Assembly (NCBI GenBank): GCA_016787415.1
Contig: JAEUUT010000291.1
Span: 1-33,882 of the forward strand
Length of the DNA: 33,882 bases
Direction of reading: 5' to 3'
Source: Saprospiraceae bacterium
Lineage (GTDB): Bacteria > Bacteroidota > Bacteroidia > Chitinophagales > Saprospiraceae
In this document: piece by piece, positions 23,599 to 31,003 of the stretch
How positions within the stretch are numbered: the first letter of the stretch is position 1
How the letters are laid out: every line of letters starts with the position of its first letter
Made by a program: the position numbers and the translations under genes
The notes under the pieces: generated by a model
What the model saw: only the letters and a program-made list of their open reading frames with translations
Told to the model about the DNA's origin: nothing
Database searches by the model: none

Positions 23599-24597
23599 AT
23601 GTTTGAACAAGATATTAGACTGGGACCCGGCACCGGAACCTATACACAGCATACAATGGAAATCATCATTATGCTACTCGGCGCTTTTTTGCTGGGTATA
23701 TGGCTGGGATGGATTCTCTGGAATCGGTACAAACAGGAGGCCGAAAAACTTCGACTCGACAACCAGAGCCTGAAAATCACTTCAGAAGCACTTTCAACTG
23801 AATTGTCTACGCTCAAGGCGAAACTGGCGGCGCTGGAGGCAGATAACAACAACCTGGCTGCACAAGTAGCCAGCCTCAACCGCAATAACAGCAACTTGCG
23901 TGACAGGGTTTTGCAACTGGAAACAGACATCGAACAAACCGAGTCGCGCAATCGACAGGTGGAAACCGAATTGGGCCTGTCATTCACACCAGATACACCT
24001 GTCGTGGATGATATTCCTTTGGAAGTGGTGGCTCAAGACCAGCCTGACCTGCCTGCAGAACCCGTCGAACCGGATGTGGTGGCGCCCATCATTGCTACTG
24101 CTACACCAGACAACCAGATTACGGTCACTGTCTCAGAAGGTGATAAACCGCTGGCTGAAGTAGTTGTGACCAATACCGTTCCAGTGGAAGAAAAACCACA
24201 TGAAGTGGAAGAAGAAAAATCCGGCGAACCCGATGTGATCGTGCTGTCTCCCAAAGACGTATTACATTCCCCGCTTGCTACGGTGGTTGTTCCAACCTCC
24301 GAGCCACAGGAAATAGGTATGGCTGCTGCTGCTCATTCACAAGATGACCTGACGGTCGTAGAAGGTATCGGCCCAAAAATTCAAATGTTGCTCAATCAAT
24401 ACGGTGTGCAGACGTACAGACAGTTAGCCGATACGCCCGTAGAACGCTTGCGTGAAATTCTGAGCAATGCCGGCCCTCAACTCGCTATGCACGATCCTGG
24501 TACCTGGCCCTCCCAAGCCAATTTGGCTGCCAATGACCAATGGGATGCATTGAAGTCTATACAGGGATTTTTGAAAGGAGGGAAAAAACCAAACTAA
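23599..24597 (+). CDS. Membrane-anchored coiled-coil protein with C-terminal helix-hairpin-helix domain
   Basis: A 332-residue protein. A transmembrane helix lies at ~22-42 (IIIMLLGAFLLGIWLGWILW), a long coiled coil at ~46-125 with leucine heptads, an acidic Val/Pro-rich linker at ~130-245, and a C-terminal HhH-type region at ~250-328 (LTVVEGIGPKIQMLLNQYGV, then TYRQLADTPVERLREILSNA). This HhH form is that of ribosomal-protein-linked or DUF4332-like domains, which may bind nucleic acid or protein. The combination is common in Bacteroidota membrane proteins, but its function is not known to me. The gene pairs with the OmpA-like gene upstream and ends directly in front of a perfect heptamer hairpin. 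Confidence 0.85.
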   Translation: MFEQDIRLGPGTGTYTQHTMEIIIMLLGAFLLGIWLGWILWNRYKQEAEKLRLDNQSLKITSEALSTELSTLKAKLAALEADNNNLAAQVASLNRNNSNLRDRVLQLETDIEQTESRNRQVETELGLSFTPDTPVVDDIPLEVVAQDQPDLPAEPVEPDVVAPIIATATPDNQITVTVSEGDKPLAEVVVTNTVPVEEKPHEVEEEKSGEPDVIVLSPKDVLHSPLATVVVPTSEPQEIGMAAAAHSQDDLTVVEGIGPKIQMLLNQYGVQTYRQLADTPVERLREILSNAGPQLAMHDPGTWPSQANLAANDQWDALKSIQGFLKGGKKPN

Positions 24598-24600
24598 CTA

Positions 24601-24734
24601 AGTCCTGAGTCGTAAGTCCTGAGTCCTGAGTCCGTAGATTACACCTGGTTACCCTTGGTCATTACTTCAATCGATGCCAAGGGTAACCAGGTGTAATCTA
24701 CGGACTCAGGACTCAGGACTTACGACTCAGGACT
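24601..24734. repeat. Perfect 58-bp inverted repeat of AGTCCTG heptamers between convergent genes
   Basis: Arms 24601-24658 and 24677-24734 are exact reverse complements with an 18-nt loop. The outer 35 bp of each arm are five heptamers (AGTCCTG, AGTCGTA, AGTCCGT types); the inner 23 bp are unique (AGATTACACCTGG and so on). It lies 3 bp after one stop codon and 3 bp from the other, filling the convergent gap. Confidence 0.95.
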
Positions 24735-24737
24735 CCA

Positions 24738-26741
24738 CTAGTTTCTCCTTTGCGGAGCCGGCCCAATACCCGTTGGCGCCTCCGGATTAGCCCCCGACTC
24801 TGCCACATTGCTATCCATAAAACGCCAGGAAATGCCAAGTCGGATGGCGCCGAAAGGCTGCGGGTGCGCCGATGTCTGGTAGAATACATCCGATTTATTC
24901 CACAACGTTTGAAGGTTTTCATACCGAAAAAAGAATCGGAATGTTTGCACCTTGAAAGACAGAAAAGCATCCAACCAGGTATAGGGTTTTTGGGTGGTAG
25001 AATCCTGCAAGTGGAATTGCCAGGTAAGCGGCTGGTAAGCGTCGGGTTGGAATTCGCTGTTAATTCTGAAATCCACTCCAGTTTCCAGCAGCATACGCTT
25101 TTTGAATATTTTTCCTGAAAAATAAAGGCTGTTTTTACTAAACCATTCCGGCAAATGAACAATGTCGGATCGGTTGAAACGCTGTAGGGCGACTGTATTA
25201 TCAAAGTGTAAGGCGCCTAAGCGGATATTTTCAGTGATCAGCAACTGGGCAACCTGTAGCGGGCTACTGGTTTGAGATGCCAGTCCCTGCTGGTCATAGT
25301 AAATGTAATTGCTGATCAGGTGGGTTTTTAATGTTGCTTCAAAACCGATTAGAGGCAAAGCATAACTGCCACTCAGGGTGTTTTCCAGCGGCTTTTCAAA
25401 ACTGTTGCTCCAGAAGGAGCGCTGGCTGACAAACAATTGGCGGGCCAACAAGGGCACGGGGTATCGCTGGCTGAGTACAGAGGCCTTCAATACGCCTGCC
25501 TTTCCCAATCCTAAAGTCAGATTTCCCGATAATCGATATTCTCCGATATTCTTTAGCACACCCAGCGCAGCATCCGCATTGAATACAAACCCTTCAGAGG
25601 GTGTAATGCCCAGTTGCCCGGTGAGGAATACATTGGAAAACGCCGTTCTTTCAGGCTCCTGCCGCAGGTTAAAATAACTGTGCTGAATACCTACCGAAAG
25701 TTCGTCAGATGGCTTACCCGGCTTCTTCGACTTGAAAGTGCTGATGGTGAAAGCGTTATCAATTCTATCGAGTGCGATGTAGTTCCGAATACCTCGTAAG
25801 TCAACCAGAAAAGTGTCAAAAAAAGTGGAGTCGGCCTGCACCCCTTCCGTATCATCGCCATCGTAGAATTTCCAGGTTTGCTTCCTCCAGTCGATGGTGT
25901 GCATAGCCCGCAATACCCGTTTTCCTTCTTTTTCATTTCCTGCAAATCGCAGGTGTTGCACCCATTGCAAAGTTTGATCGTCATGCCGGGTGTAGGCTTT
26001 GAGTTCGGGCAAATTGACTTCTGCATTGATAGGGCCGGTAAAATCGCCCGTACCAAAAACGGTTCCCGGGACAATGCCTCCATTATCCTGCTGTCGGTTT
26101 ACGTTTTTGGAAAAAATGAGGAATCCATCATATCGATCGCCGACAGGAATCCAGAGGCCCAGCAACAAAGCGTTGTGTTTTGAACGCTGATAGCGGTATT
26201 GTCCCAGGTTGTTGATGGTTCGGTAATCCAGCGAAAAATTAGTACCACCCGAAAATGTATGTGCCAGCCGGGCATTCATCATACTTTCCAGTTGGGTTCT
26301 GCCCTGGGAGAAAAAAATATCGCTGTAAGAACGGCTGTTGCGATAAAAACGAAGGTCGGACGGCTTCAGGTTGTACAGGTCGAAATTGTGTACGCCTACA
26401 TCAAACCCCTGCCGAGGCATTGTTTCAAAAAACAATGGCCTGGCTGGCGTACCAAGATTGCCTAACGTGCCCCAGTCGACTGCTTTTTGGCGTGCTGGAT
26501 CGTAAAAGCGGAAATTTTTATCCGCAAGCGTGTCATCGGCCGGATGCTCTCTTTCTGGCGATAAAGCGAGGGTGAAATAAAGAGGCGACGTATCGATCAC
26601 AGCCGGACGCACGGTCGTAGCACTGGCCTGTACAGGCTGTTGTGCCTGTAAAACGGGCAAAAAACTGCAAAAAAACAAAGTCCGAAGAGCCTTCCAGGCC
26701 CATGAGTCCGGGAGATTGCATTGGGCGACAGGCAAGTGCAT
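24738..26741 (-). CDS. Putative porin (Porin_10-like outer-membrane beta-barrel protein)
   Basis: A 667-residue protein with an N-terminal export signal (hydrophobic residues ~18-33, cleavage near LQAQQPV). Its body consists of alternating beta strands: SFFFRYENL-type amphipathic segments, a FSLDYRTINNLGQYRYQRSK stretch and many aromatic ends. The order of motifs near the start (DTSPLYFTLALSPEREHP, then FYDPARQKAVDWGTLGNLGT and FFETMPRQGFDVGVHNFDLY) is typical of the Bacteroidota putative porin family. The substrate is unknown. It is downstream of fabI in the same direction, separated by 276 bp of repeats, and converges on the HhH gene. Confidence 0.86.
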   Translation of the reverse strand: MHLPVAQCNLPDSWAWKALRTLFFCSFLPVLQAQQPVQASATTVRPAVIDTSPLYFTLALSPEREHPADDTLADKNFRFYDPARQKAVDWGTLGNLGTPARPLFFETMPRQGFDVGVHNFDLYNLKPSDLRFYRNSRSYSDIFFSQGRTQLESMMNARLAHTFSGGTNFSLDYRTINNLGQYRYQRSKHNALLLGLWIPVGDRYDGFLIFSKNVNRQQDNGGIVPGTVFGTGDFTGPINAEVNLPELKAYTRHDDQTLQWVQHLRFAGNEKEGKRVLRAMHTIDWRKQTWKFYDGDDTEGVQADSTFFDTFLVDLRGIRNYIALDRIDNAFTISTFKSKKPGKPSDELSVGIQHSYFNLRQEPERTAFSNVFLTGQLGITPSEGFVFNADAALGVLKNIGEYRLSGNLTLGLGKAGVLKASVLSQRYPVPLLARQLFVSQRSFWSNSFEKPLENTLSGSYALPLIGFEATLKTHLISNYIYYDQQGLASQTSSPLQVAQLLITENIRLGALHFDNTVALQRFNRSDIVHLPEWFSKNSLYFSGKIFKKRMLLETGVDFRINSEFQPDAYQPLTWQFHLQDSTTQKPYTWLDAFLSFKVQTFRFFFRYENLQTLWNKSDVFYQTSAHPQPFGAIRLGISWRFMDSNVAESGANPEAPTGIGPAPQRRN

Positions 26742-26821
26742 ATTTCGGAGTGCGTTGTAATTTTTGTATGGTATCGGGGATGATAACGATGCAAAGGGGG
26801 CAAATGCTGTGGCGCGAGGAA

Positions 26822-27012
26822 AGTGTTTTTTTGTGTTTTAGTTTTTTTGTGTTTTTGTGTTTTGGAGGGCGCGTTGCTCGCGGCATTCAGGGTAATAAGG
26901 CTTTTGAAATACTGAAAATGCTGCCTTACCCGATCAAAAACACAAAAACACCCAAAAACTAAAACACAAAAACACAAAAACACAAAAACACAAAAACACA
27001 AAAACACAAAAA
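26822..27012. repeat. ACACAAAA octamer arrays in inverted arrangement, fabI-porin gap
   Basis: About six consecutive AAAAACAC-type octamers at ~26963-27012, and an inverted shorter set (GTGTTTTT/GTGTTTTA) at ~26823-26865. Between them GGGTAATAAGGC faces GCCTTACCC with a 3-base insert. Arms are imperfect. The array starts directly after the fabI stop codon. Open frames through it encode only low-complexity sequence. Confidence 0.8.
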
Positions 27013-27017
27013 TACAA

Positions 27018-27818
27018 TTAGAGCCCAATAACCCGCGGATTCATGCCCATGTTGGAGAAGCCGCCGTCGTGGAAAAGGTTTTGCATGGTGACAAAACGAG
27101 TCAGATCGCTGAAAAGTGCAACGCAATAGTTGGCACAGTCTTCTGCCGGGGCATTGCCCAGAGGCGACATTTTATCGGCATAATCGTAGAACTCCTGAAA
27201 ACCTTTGATGCCTTTTCCGGCAGTGGTCATGGTAGGCGATTGGGAAATGGTATTTACCCGAACATTTTTTGCCGTACCAAAATGGTAACCGAAACTGCGT
27301 CCAAAAGACTCCAGCAGGGCTTTTGACTCCGCCATTTCCGAGTAATCCGGAAAAACGCGTTGTGCGGCAATATAGGAAAGCGCAACGATGCTGCCCCAGT
27401 CGCTGATAGCGTCGAGTTTCCACATCGTTTGCATGGTTTTGTGGAAAGACATAGCGCTCACATCGAATGTTTTTTGCATCCATTCATAGTTCAAGTCGGT
27501 ATATGCTTTGCCTTTGCGCACGTTGACAGACATGCCAATGGAGTGCAGCACAAAGTCGACTTTGCCTCCGAAATGCTCCATACTTTTGGTAAAAAGGTTT
27601 TCCAGGTCTTCCAGCGATGTGGCATCTGCTCCGATCACGGGTGCATTGCAGGATTCAGCCAGGGCATTGATTTCGCCCATGCGCATGGCTACGGGCGCAT
27701 TGGTGAGCACGATTTGAGCGCCTTCCTGCACACAGCGTTCAGCGACTTTCCAGGCGATACTCTGATTATCAAGGGCGCCGAAGATAATTCCTTTTTTTCC
27801 AGCGAGAATGTTGCTCAT
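27018..27818 (-). CDS. fabI: Enoyl-[acyl-carrier-protein] reductase (NADH)
   Basis: A 266-residue short-chain dehydrogenase that reduces enoyl-ACP in the last step of each fatty-acid elongation cycle. FabI marks are GKKGIIFGALDNQSIAWKVA (7-26), DFVLHSIGMS (88-97), and the catalytic Tyr149, Tyr159 and Lys166 with the same 10- and 7-residue spacing as Tyr146-Tyr156-Lys163 of E. coli. The product length is normal. TATCTTTG on the minus strand, 54 bp before the ATG, is its probable -7 box. It precedes the porin gene, but a 276-bp repeat region lies between, so they may be separate transcripts. Confidence 0.96.
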   Translation of the reverse strand: MSNILAGKKGIIFGALDNQSIAWKVAERCVQEGAQIVLTNAPVAMRMGEINALAESCNAPVIGADATSLEDLENLFTKSMEHFGGKVDFVLHSIGMSVNVRKGKAYTDLNYEWMQKTFDVSAMSFHKTMQTMWKLDAISDWGSIVALSYIAAQRVFPDYSEMAESKALLESFGRSFGYHFGTAKNVRVNTISQSPTMTTAGKGIKGFQEFYDYADKMSPLGNAPAEDCANYCVALFSDLTRFVTMQNLFHDGGFSNMGMNPRVIGL

Positions 27819-27871
27819 TATGAAGGTTTTAGTTATAAAAATTCTGAAATGGCAAGGCCGATTTGAGTGCG

Positions 27872-27879
27872 CAAAGATA
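27872..27879 (-). promoter_or_regulatory. -7 box of fabI
   Basis: TATCTTTG on the minus strand fits TAnnTTTG. No TTG is found at the usual distance upstream. Confidence 0.5.
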
Positions 27880-27948
27880 GAAAAGAGGATGAGAAACTGC
27901 TTTTTAACCGGATTTTAATCAGCCACTTATTGCTCATTTAGCGCTGCT

Positions 27949-27956
27949 TAATTTTG
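27949..27956 (+). promoter_or_regulatory. Probable promoter of the 28096 gene
   Basis: TAATTTTG fits TAnnTTTG; a TTG at 27930-27932 lies 16 bp upstream. Transcription would begin near 27963, after the ATG at 27961, which argues for the later start at 28096 with a 133-nt leader. Confidence 0.5.
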
Positions 27957-28095
27957 GGGTATGCACTTTTGTCTCAGTTCAGCAAGCAACCGTTCTGCAA
28001 CAAAAAACCGGACGGGCATTGACAGACAAAGGATAAGGAACATCCATGCTGAACAAATTGCCTGCAATGCCTACTCCAAAAATCAAACGACCAAA

Positions 28096-28551
28096 ATGAT
28101 AGTCGAAGAAACCCTTGCCACCCCGTCTTCTTTCCGTTTTACGGGACGCGCCCTGGCCACCATCGAAGAACTTCCAGCAGCAGGCCCATGGCCTTCCGAT
28201 CTTTCGCAAACGCGACTGATTCAGGTGGAACAGCCCATCAATTTCAACTTTGAATGGCAGGTGTCCGGTCCGCTGGTCCCGCTGCTCGATCGCAATTTCC
28301 GCTGGAAAATCCAGATTTATTTTGAAAAATGGGGCGCCAGCGAAACGGCCGTTGCTCCTACCATCACCGTTCCTTACCAGCCTGTAAGCGGCTTCACGTA
28401 CCACAGCACGATCAACCTGCCTGCCAATACCCTGCGCGAAGGTGTGTACGACGTGGTAGCCGTACTGCGCCTGTACGATGGCTCCGGCCGCCCGCTGCCG
28501 GTAGCAGGATTTGAGGAAATGGGCAAATTTGAAGTGTACGAACAAGCCTGA
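28096..28551 (+). CDS. Unrecognised beta-rich protein, cluster gene 1
   Basis: A 151-residue protein starting MIVEETLATPSSFRFTGRAL. The frame is open upstream to an ATG at 27961, but that stretch looks non-coding and precedes the likely transcription start. I do not recognise the family. The sequence has alternating hydrophobic strands typical of an immunoglobulin-like or other beta sandwich: INFNFEWQV, WKIQIYFEKWG, GFTYHSTINLPANTL, YDVVAVLRLYDGSG. There is no signal peptide or membrane segment. It is followed after 120 bp by another small unknown gene in the same direction, with a hairpin at about 28576-28619 between them. Confidence 0.75.
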   Translation: MIVEETLATPSSFRFTGRALATIEELPAAGPWPSDLSQTRLIQVEQPINFNFEWQVSGPLVPLLDRNFRWKIQIYFEKWGASETAVAPTITVPYQPVSGFTYHSTINLPANTLREGVYDVVAVLRLYDGSGRPLPVAGFEEMGKFEVYEQA

Positions 28552-28575
28552 TCGGCCTACGTAGCATGAAGAAGA

Positions 28576-28619
28576 GGGTTTTCTGCCGTTCCCTGCAAGG
28601 ATCGGGCCGGAGAACCCTC
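28576..28619 (+). terminator. Possible hairpin after cluster gene 1
   Basis: AGAGGGTT near 28576 pairs with AACCCTCT near 28611 around a loop of about 28 nt, 25 bp after the stop codon. No T tract follows, so its strength as a terminator is uncertain. Confidence 0.35.
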
Positions 28620-28671
28620 TCCATGTTTCTAACATCCCCATTTCCTATAACTCCTTAAAAATCAACCTGTC

Positions 28672-29151
28672 ATGCAAAAAGATAAACGGACAAAAGACCA
28701 GATTCTACGCCTGCTGGATCGGGCGCTAGAACAGGAAGAAAAACTCGGCGGAAAAATCGCCGCGCTCGAAATGGAACTGGCCTCCTGCAAAAAACAACTG
28801 GAAAACCCGGCACAAGAATTTGCAGAAGAAGCGCTGGCCAGTAGCAAGATTTCGTTTCGCATCGATTATTACCGTACTTCTGCCAAAGGGCCGCTCAACG
28901 GTATTGTCGAACACCTGCCCAGCCGCACCAACAAATCCTTTTCAGGCGACGGGATGCGTATATTACCAAAATTTATGGGCAAATACATCCCTGAACTCAG
29001 GCAAACAACGGCCCCACAAACCGTAAAGAATGAACCTGTTCCGATAGCCGAAATGCCTCATATCCAGGAAGTTGCCATGCCCGAAGTGTCGCGGCCAAGG
29101 TTGCTGGACCGGCTTCGGGAAGAGCAGCGACTTGTGGAAAAAGCCTGGTAA
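28672..29151 (+). CDS. Unrecognised protein with N-terminal coiled coil, cluster gene 2
   Basis: A 159-residue protein. Residues ~5-45 are a charged helix likely to form a coiled coil (ILRLLDRALEQEEKLGGKIA). Residues ~55-105 look like a compact domain (ISFRIDYYRTSAKGPLNGIV, then SFSGDGMRILPKFMGKYIPE). The last 50 residues are Pro-rich and end in RLLDRLREEQRLVEKAW. No named family is recognised, and no export signal is seen. It is tail to tail with the 77-residue gene (one base between stop codons). It may work with cluster gene 1, judging by place only. Confidence 0.7.
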   Translation: MQKDKRTKDQILRLLDRALEQEEKLGGKIAALEMELASCKKQLENPAQEFAEEALASSKISFRIDYYRTSAKGPLNGIVEHLPSRTNKSFSGDGMRILPKFMGKYIPELRQTTAPQTVKNEPVPIAEMPHIQEVAMPEVSRPRLLDRLREEQRLVEKAW

Positions 29152-29152
29152 A

Positions 29153-29386
29153 TTAATTCAACGAGATAACTTGTTGAAGCGCCTCCATATTCTGCGCTTT
29201 GGTGCTGGCTCCGATATGTTGTGCCGTAGAAGCGCCCCGTTTGATGCGCATTTCTCCGGTTTGCCAGTTCATCCGTCGCTCGTAATCAGCGCAATGCGGG
29301 CAACGCCAGATTATCCAGTCGCCTTCGCGATGGCTGGTACAATGATGCTGGTTTTGAGAAGGGGATTGCGAGAATCGAGCGTCCAT
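29153..29386 (-). CDS. Small putative zinc-binding protein, cluster gene 3
   Basis: A 77-residue ORF on the opposite strand, ending one base from the stop of cluster gene 2. It contains WIIWRCPHCADYERRMNWQT, a C-x2-C pair with flanking Trp residues resembling half of a zinc ribbon, plus two other His/Cys residues near CTSHREGDW. The shortness and the lack of a recognised family make it uncertain, but the Trp/Cys composition is not what a chance frame usually shows. No promoter box was found. A hairpin with CTGGAAGG/CCTTCCAG arms lies upstream at about 29461-29498; the remaining bases up to 29608 show nothing else clear. Confidence 0.5.
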   Translation of the reverse strand: MDARFSQSPSQNQHHCTSHREGDWIIWRCPHCADYERRMNWQTGEMRIKRGASTAQHIGASTKAQNMEALQQVISLN

Positions 29387-29635
29387 CTTATTTTATTCTA
29401 AGTGCCATTAAACAAGCATACTGTCTGGCCGTTTCGGGGCGCCCTCAACCAGGTTGGAGGCTGGAAGGTAATACGGTTTGTGCGGATTGCCTTCCAGTAT
29501 TAAATAAAAAAGTGTGCCAGTTTCGGCGTACAGTCAAAAGAAAGGATAGCACCCGTTTTATTTATTTAAAATTGTTCACATACATCCTGGATATGAGCAT
29601 AAACCTACATGCTTAAAAACCAAAAACCGATATCC

Positions 29636-30919
29636 ATGGAACAACCCAAAGTGTTGCTGTGCGGCAAACATGATGCCTTGCTACAGGCTATGCGCATGAG
29701 CAGTTTTGCAGCCTTTGAAGTAGCAGAAGACAATGGTATACCTGCCACTCGTCAAGACGCCGAAATGGTTGTAATCCTGCATAACCCGCCTGTTTTTGAC
29801 GGTATGCCAGTCTTGCGTAACTGGCGCAGGGAGTACCCGCAGGTTCCGGTGGTAGTAGCCACATCCGATTATTCGGGCGCTACCACCCGCCTTATTTTTA
29901 AATCCGGTGCAATGGATGTACTGGAATTACCGGTTGATAAAGAGCGTATTCTGGCCTTTTATGAGGCTTATTTGCCACATTACAAGCAAGGGAAGAAGAC
30001 TAAAAAGCCGCGCATGTTTACCTCTTCGCAGGCGTTGATGGCGGCTGTCGCGCCTGGCATGTTGCTGGCGTCGCCGGGGAATATGTCTGCCGCTACGCCT
30101 TTCTCTATTTTCCCGGAACAACACCATATCGAACAAGGAATTGCCGGTAACAGCGGCGGATTTTCCGTTTCGTTTTTCGGGCATTTTAAAATACTGTTCA
30201 GAGGAAGATCCATTGAAATGACCGGACAGGCCAAGTTGCTTTTTGCTTGCCTGGCGTATCACTACCCGAAAGCCCTGACAAAAGATTACTTAGCCAAAGT
30301 TTTCTGGCCTGATAAATTTGAAAATGCTCCGGAAAGCGCTCGCAGGAGCCTGAATGTGGAACTGGCGCACATCCGCTCGGCATTTCAGGAGCAGGCAGGC
30401 ATCGAGCGCGGATTTATTCGCTTTGAACAGAATGCTTACCGGCTTCAACACCCCTGGGAATTTGAGTCCGACGTGTTGAAATTTCGTCAATTGTACAAAC
30501 AGGTACAGGAATTTCAGCGCCAGGGCGCGCATGTGCCAGAAGGTATTTTGCAGGAAGCCATTCAATTGTATTCTGCCAATTTTCTGGACGATTTCCCTGC
30601 CGATTCCTACAACTGGATAGATGTAGAGCGCCAGCATTTGAGCGCAGTTTTTGAACAAATTGCCGACCTGCGAAGCGAGCAATTGTTTGCCAAAGGCAAT
30701 TTTTGGGAGGCATTGGCTGTGTGCAGCGATATTCTTTCGAGGGATGTCAGGATGGAAGCCATTCACCGCCGAGCCATGAAATGTTATGCCCGCCTGAGTA
30801 TGCTGCACAAAGTGGAAGCGCAGTACAGCCTGTGCTGCAGGATGATGGAACAGGAGTTTCAGTCGAAACCTTCAGTGGAAACAATAAGGTTGTATGAGGA
30901 AATACGTGCCAATGGATAA
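29636..30919 (+). CDS. SARP/BTAD-type transcriptional regulator with degenerate receiver domain
   Basis: A 427-residue regulator (ATG 29609 would add nine residues). Residues ~4-112 look like a response-regulator receiver, but the phosphorylation site region reads VVILHNPPVFDG with His/Asn instead of Asp, and the usual Lys-Pro is replaced by LELP. The pocket seems unable to accept phosphate. Residues ~175-272 form an OmpR-like winged helix (LLFACLAYHYPKALTKDYLA, then WPDKFENAPESARRSLNVEL). Residues ~280-425 match a bacterial transcriptional activation domain of TPR type. The architecture resembles SARP regulators. It follows three small unknown genes, one of them divergent, which it might control. 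Confidence 0.82.
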   Translation: MEQPKVLLCGKHDALLQAMRMSSFAAFEVAEDNGIPATRQDAEMVVILHNPPVFDGMPVLRNWRREYPQVPVVVATSDYSGATTRLIFKSGAMDVLELPVDKERILAFYEAYLPHYKQGKKTKKPRMFTSSQALMAAVAPGMLLASPGNMSAATPFSIFPEQHHIEQGIAGNSGGFSVSFFGHFKILFRGRSIEMTGQAKLLFACLAYHYPKALTKDYLAKVFWPDKFENAPESARRSLNVELAHIRSAFQEQAGIERGFIRFEQNAYRLQHPWEFESDVLKFRQLYKQVQEFQRQGAHVPEGILQEAIQLYSANFLDDFPADSYNWIDVERQHLSAVFEQIADLRSEQLFAKGNFWEALAVCSDILSRDVRMEAIHRRAMKCYARLSMLHKVEAQYSLCCRMMEQEFQSKPSVETIRLYEEIRANG

Positions 30920-31003
30920 TTTTTTTTCATAGAGCGAAGGATTTCACGAAGGGCGTCGTCTAACCCGGCAAGAACTGTTCATTTTCAACCACACTCTTGC
31001 CCT

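Noticed and set aside
26597..27028. 143-residue ORF rich in Phe/Cys/Val and related frames
   Set aside because: Low-complexity reading of the ACACAAAA arrays and of the porin gene start in another frame.
29072..29401. 109-residue plus-strand ORF overlapping cluster genes 2 and 3
   Set aside because: It is a shadow of both neighbouring frames; the minus-strand ORF has the more gene-like composition.
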